From positions 1 through 14,469 of the forward strand of contig JAVBNO010000055.1 in the NCBI GenBank assembly GCA_031551485.1: a DNA stretch of 14,469 nt, in the 5' to 3' direction. Positions 13,141 to 14,469 of the stretch are shown here, one piece after another (the first letter of the stretch is position 1; each line of letters opens with the position of its first letter). The notes below the pieces were generated by a model. That model saw only the letters and a list, made by a program, of their open reading frames with translations, had not been told where the DNA came from and did no database searches. Made by a program: the position numbers and the translations under genes. The stretch comes from JAVBNO01 sp031551485. Its GTDB lineage: Bacteria > Bacillota > Clostridia > Oscillospirales > Ruminococcaceae.

Positions 13141-13809
13141 ATGAAGAAACTGGAAAAAACATTACTCCTCGGCCTTGTGCTGGCCCTCCTCATCAACCCC
13201 TTGTCGGCTTTTGCCGGCGACTCTGCCCGCGTGCGGCAGGATACCCTGCGCCTTCACATCCTGGCCAATTCGGACACGCCCGAAGACCAGGCTCTCAAAC
13301 TCAAAGTGCGGGATTATATATTGGCCCAAACCGGCGATATGTTCATGGCCGCCCGGGGCAAATCCGACGCCAAGGCCCTTGCGGAACAAAACCTCCCCTA
13401 CATAGAGTCCCTGGCCCGGGCGGAACTGGCCCGCCAGGGCAGCAGCTACACCGTCAAAGCCCAGGTCGTCAACATGTTTTTTGATACCCGGCTCTATGGC
13501 GAAAATACCATCATGCCCGCCGGTCGCTACGATGCCGTGCGCATTATGATTGGCGACGGCGCCGGCAAAAACTGGTGGTGCGTCATGTTCCCGCCCCTTT
13601 GCCTTCCCGCCGCCACCGGCGAAACATCCCCCGTCGCCACCCCCGAAGCCCAGGAAATTGCCGCGTTGGATGCCCGCCCTCAATATAAAGTGGGCTTTGC
13701 TACGGTGGAACTGGTGGAAAAAGTCGGCCATCTAATCGACAACGCCCGCAAGCCCGATACAGCTTCCTCTTCCTCATCATCCTCTTCTTCGGCCACAGCG
13801 CAATCATAA
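13141..13809 (+). CDS. spoIIR: Stage II sporulation protein R
   Basis: SpoIIR is made in the forespore under SigF and secreted into the intermembrane space. There it triggers SpoIIGA-dependent cleavage of pro-SigE, so SigE becomes active in the mother cell. The 222-residue product has an N-terminal signal peptide (1-25, ending AFA), then LRLHILANSDTPEDQALKLK (36-55) with VRDYIL, YTVKAQVVNMFFDTRLYG, IMPAGRYDAVRIMIGDGAG and NWWCVMFPPLC (144-154), which are the family hallmarks. The C-terminus ends with a run of ten serines (209-218) and ATAQS, a low-complexity tail. Start ATG 13141 is preceded by AGGAAAGGA at about 11 nt. Its presence indicates an endospore-forming lineage, though it does not prove sporulation. 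Confidence 0.96.
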   Translation: MKKLEKTLLLGLVLALLINPLSAFAGDSARVRQDTLRLHILANSDTPEDQALKLKVRDYILAQTGDMFMAARGKSDAKALAEQNLPYIESLARAELARQGSSYTVKAQVVNMFFDTRLYGENTIMPAGRYDAVRIMIGDGAGKNWWCVMFPPLCLPAATGETSPVATPEAQEIAALDARPQYKVGFATVELVEKVGHLIDNARKPDTASSSSSSSSSATAQS

Positions 13810-14081
13810 CCATTAGCCAAAAGAAGGGCCGTCCTGCGTCTCTTTCGCCGTCGTTGTTTCTCCGCAATTTAGAGGGGCATTTCGCTGTTTGAGCAAAATT
13901 TGTACTGTGAAAGGCTGAACTTGTCGTACCGTTTAGAGGGGGCGAGTGGGGCCTGGTTGTAAAAACAATGTGTTTATGCTACCATAATGAGGCCGGAACT
14001 TCACGACAAAATAGGTAAGATAGGTTCATTTTCGGCGGAGAAGATGGATTAAGATTATTTATATTTGGACAGGTGAGAATA
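13810..14081 (+). other. Intergenic stretch without supported gene
   Basis: No reading frame here has convincing coding features. A TTTAGAGGGG decamer occurs twice (13868-13877 and 13932-13941), probably by chance. A clear terminator for spoIIR is missing. A candidate promoter at 13957-13985 faces the partial gene to the right. Base composition changes from GC-rich to AT-rich near 13960, which may mark the edge of a more recently acquired segment. Confidence 0.5.
13957..13985 (+). promoter_or_regulatory. Candidate promoter of the partial right-edge gene
   Basis: TTGTAA (13957-13962) and TACCAT (13980-13985) are 17 bp apart. The -10 box is imperfect (4 of 6), so this is tentative. It would leave a leader of about 90-100 nt. 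Confidence 0.35.
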
Positions 14082-14093
14082 TTGGATATAGAC

Positions 14094-14469
14094 ATGGAAA
14101 AAAAGATTTCCCAAGCCTTTATTTTTCCAAACAAACGTGAACGTTTCTTATTCGACCTATCAAGAAAAAGCAAGAGCAATTTTGGAGAAATACCAAAAGA
14201 TAGATTTATGGCTATTTGCAAATTAGGAGATAGTATTGACGACTCCTACTCACTTTTAGTAAGCAATAAGCTTCCAAAGCCAAGTGAAATAATGAGGATT
14301 ATGGCGAAGTATCAAGCAAGTAGCTCCTGTTATGTTTTATCCGAATACAAAGATTATGATGGCGTTTTTATTAATTTAGATGATGCGTTGACTAAACTGC
14401 AATGGAATGGATTCCCATCGCTCATCGTAGGATTGCCATCTGGATTTTCACATTACAGAGGTGAATCAT
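14094..14469 (+). CDS. Unknown AT-rich gene, truncated by the window edge
   Basis: An open frame from ATG 14094 continues without a stop to the last base, giving 125 complete codons. The product starts MEKKISQAFIFPNKRERFLF, has a mid-part rich in charged residues and a C-terminal visible part with CYVLSEYKDYDGVFINLDDA (79-98) and FPSLIVGLPSGFSHYRGE (107-124). It shows no signal peptide or membrane helix so far. I do not recognise it. An in-frame TTG at 14082 has AGGTGAG 4 nt upstream and may be the true start, because ATG 14094 has no ribosome site at proper spacing. Codon use is AT-rich (AAA, TTA, ATA, AAT) unlike the GC-rich genes before it, suggesting horizontal acquisition. The real length is unknown. 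Confidence 0.65.
   Translation, partial: MEKKISQAFIFPNKRERFLFDLSRKSKSNFGEIPKDRFMAICKLGDSIDDSYSLLVSNKLPKPSEIMRIMAKYQASSSCYVLSEYKDYDGVFINLDDALTKLQWNGFPSLIVGLPSGFSHYRGES

Noticed and set aside
13868..13941. Direct repeat TTTAGAGGGG, two copies 64 bp apart, as a possible attachment-site duplication.
   Set aside because: Only two 10-bp copies, no integrase or element between them; within chance expectation.
13979..14221. Minus-strand 80-codon frame near the right edge.
   Set aside because: It overlaps the plus-strand partial gene, which has the longer open frame, candidate promoter and more protein-like sequence.
1..14469. CRISPR array, insertion sequence or phage remnant anywhere in the window.
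   Set aside because: No regularly spaced repeats, no transposase or integrase motifs and no phage structural genes were found on reading both strands.

Overview
The window looks like a piece of chromosome from an anaerobic, endospore-forming Firmicute of class Clostridia; an Oscillospirales/Ruminococcaceae-like bacterium would fit. This rests on a SpoIIR sporulation protein, a two-iron desulfoferrodoxin (an oxygen-defence enzyme of anaerobes), the MEP-pathway kinase IspE, AGGAGG-type ribosome sites and fairly GC-rich coding sequence. The species assignment is inference.

Layout. (1) 1-372: the 3' end of a 5S rRNA gene, then tRNA-Asn(GTT) and a CAT-anticodon tRNA (probably the tRNA-Ile2 type), closed by a terminator. 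(2) About 446-1900: a single polysaccharide flippase of the Wzx/MOP type with no glycosyltransferases beside it. (3) 1936-2137: a self-contained tRNA-Trp unit with promoter, tRNA and terminator. (4) 2188-2760: a small membrane protein with an HEXXH motif (DUF3267-like). A shared bidirectional terminator lies between it and the convergent minus-strand lipoprotein gene (2913-4376), which combines a Big_2-type domain, a Cys4 cluster and a CAP/SCP domain.

(5) 4396-9772: six minus-strand genes, probably one transcription unit. In transcription order they are a PHP-family histidinol-phosphatase-like protein, an Lrp/AsnC regulator, a class I aminotransferase, ispE, an ACT-domain protein (UPF0237) and a UPF0210/DUF711 protein. 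The unit ends at a terminator whose stem contains the -10 box of the lipoprotein gene. (6) 9812-12343: the plus strand carries a promoter, a leader of about 200 nt that can fold, a glutamine-dependent-type NAD synthetase with a degenerate glutaminase active site, desulfoferrodoxin and a terminator. (7) 12343-13809: a promoter, an unrecognised membrane protein and spoIIR. (8) 13810-14469: a stretch with no supported gene, then an AT-rich gene that runs off the right edge.

Most of the window is ordinary housekeeping chromosome. The points most worth a second look are the NAD synthetase that has lost two of its three glutaminase catalytic residues, the possible structured RNA leading into it, the terminator/promoter overlap at 4396-4458, the unusual lipoprotein architecture, and the AT-rich unknown gene at the right edge. 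I see no CRISPR array, insertion sequence, phage gene or defence system that I can name with confidence.
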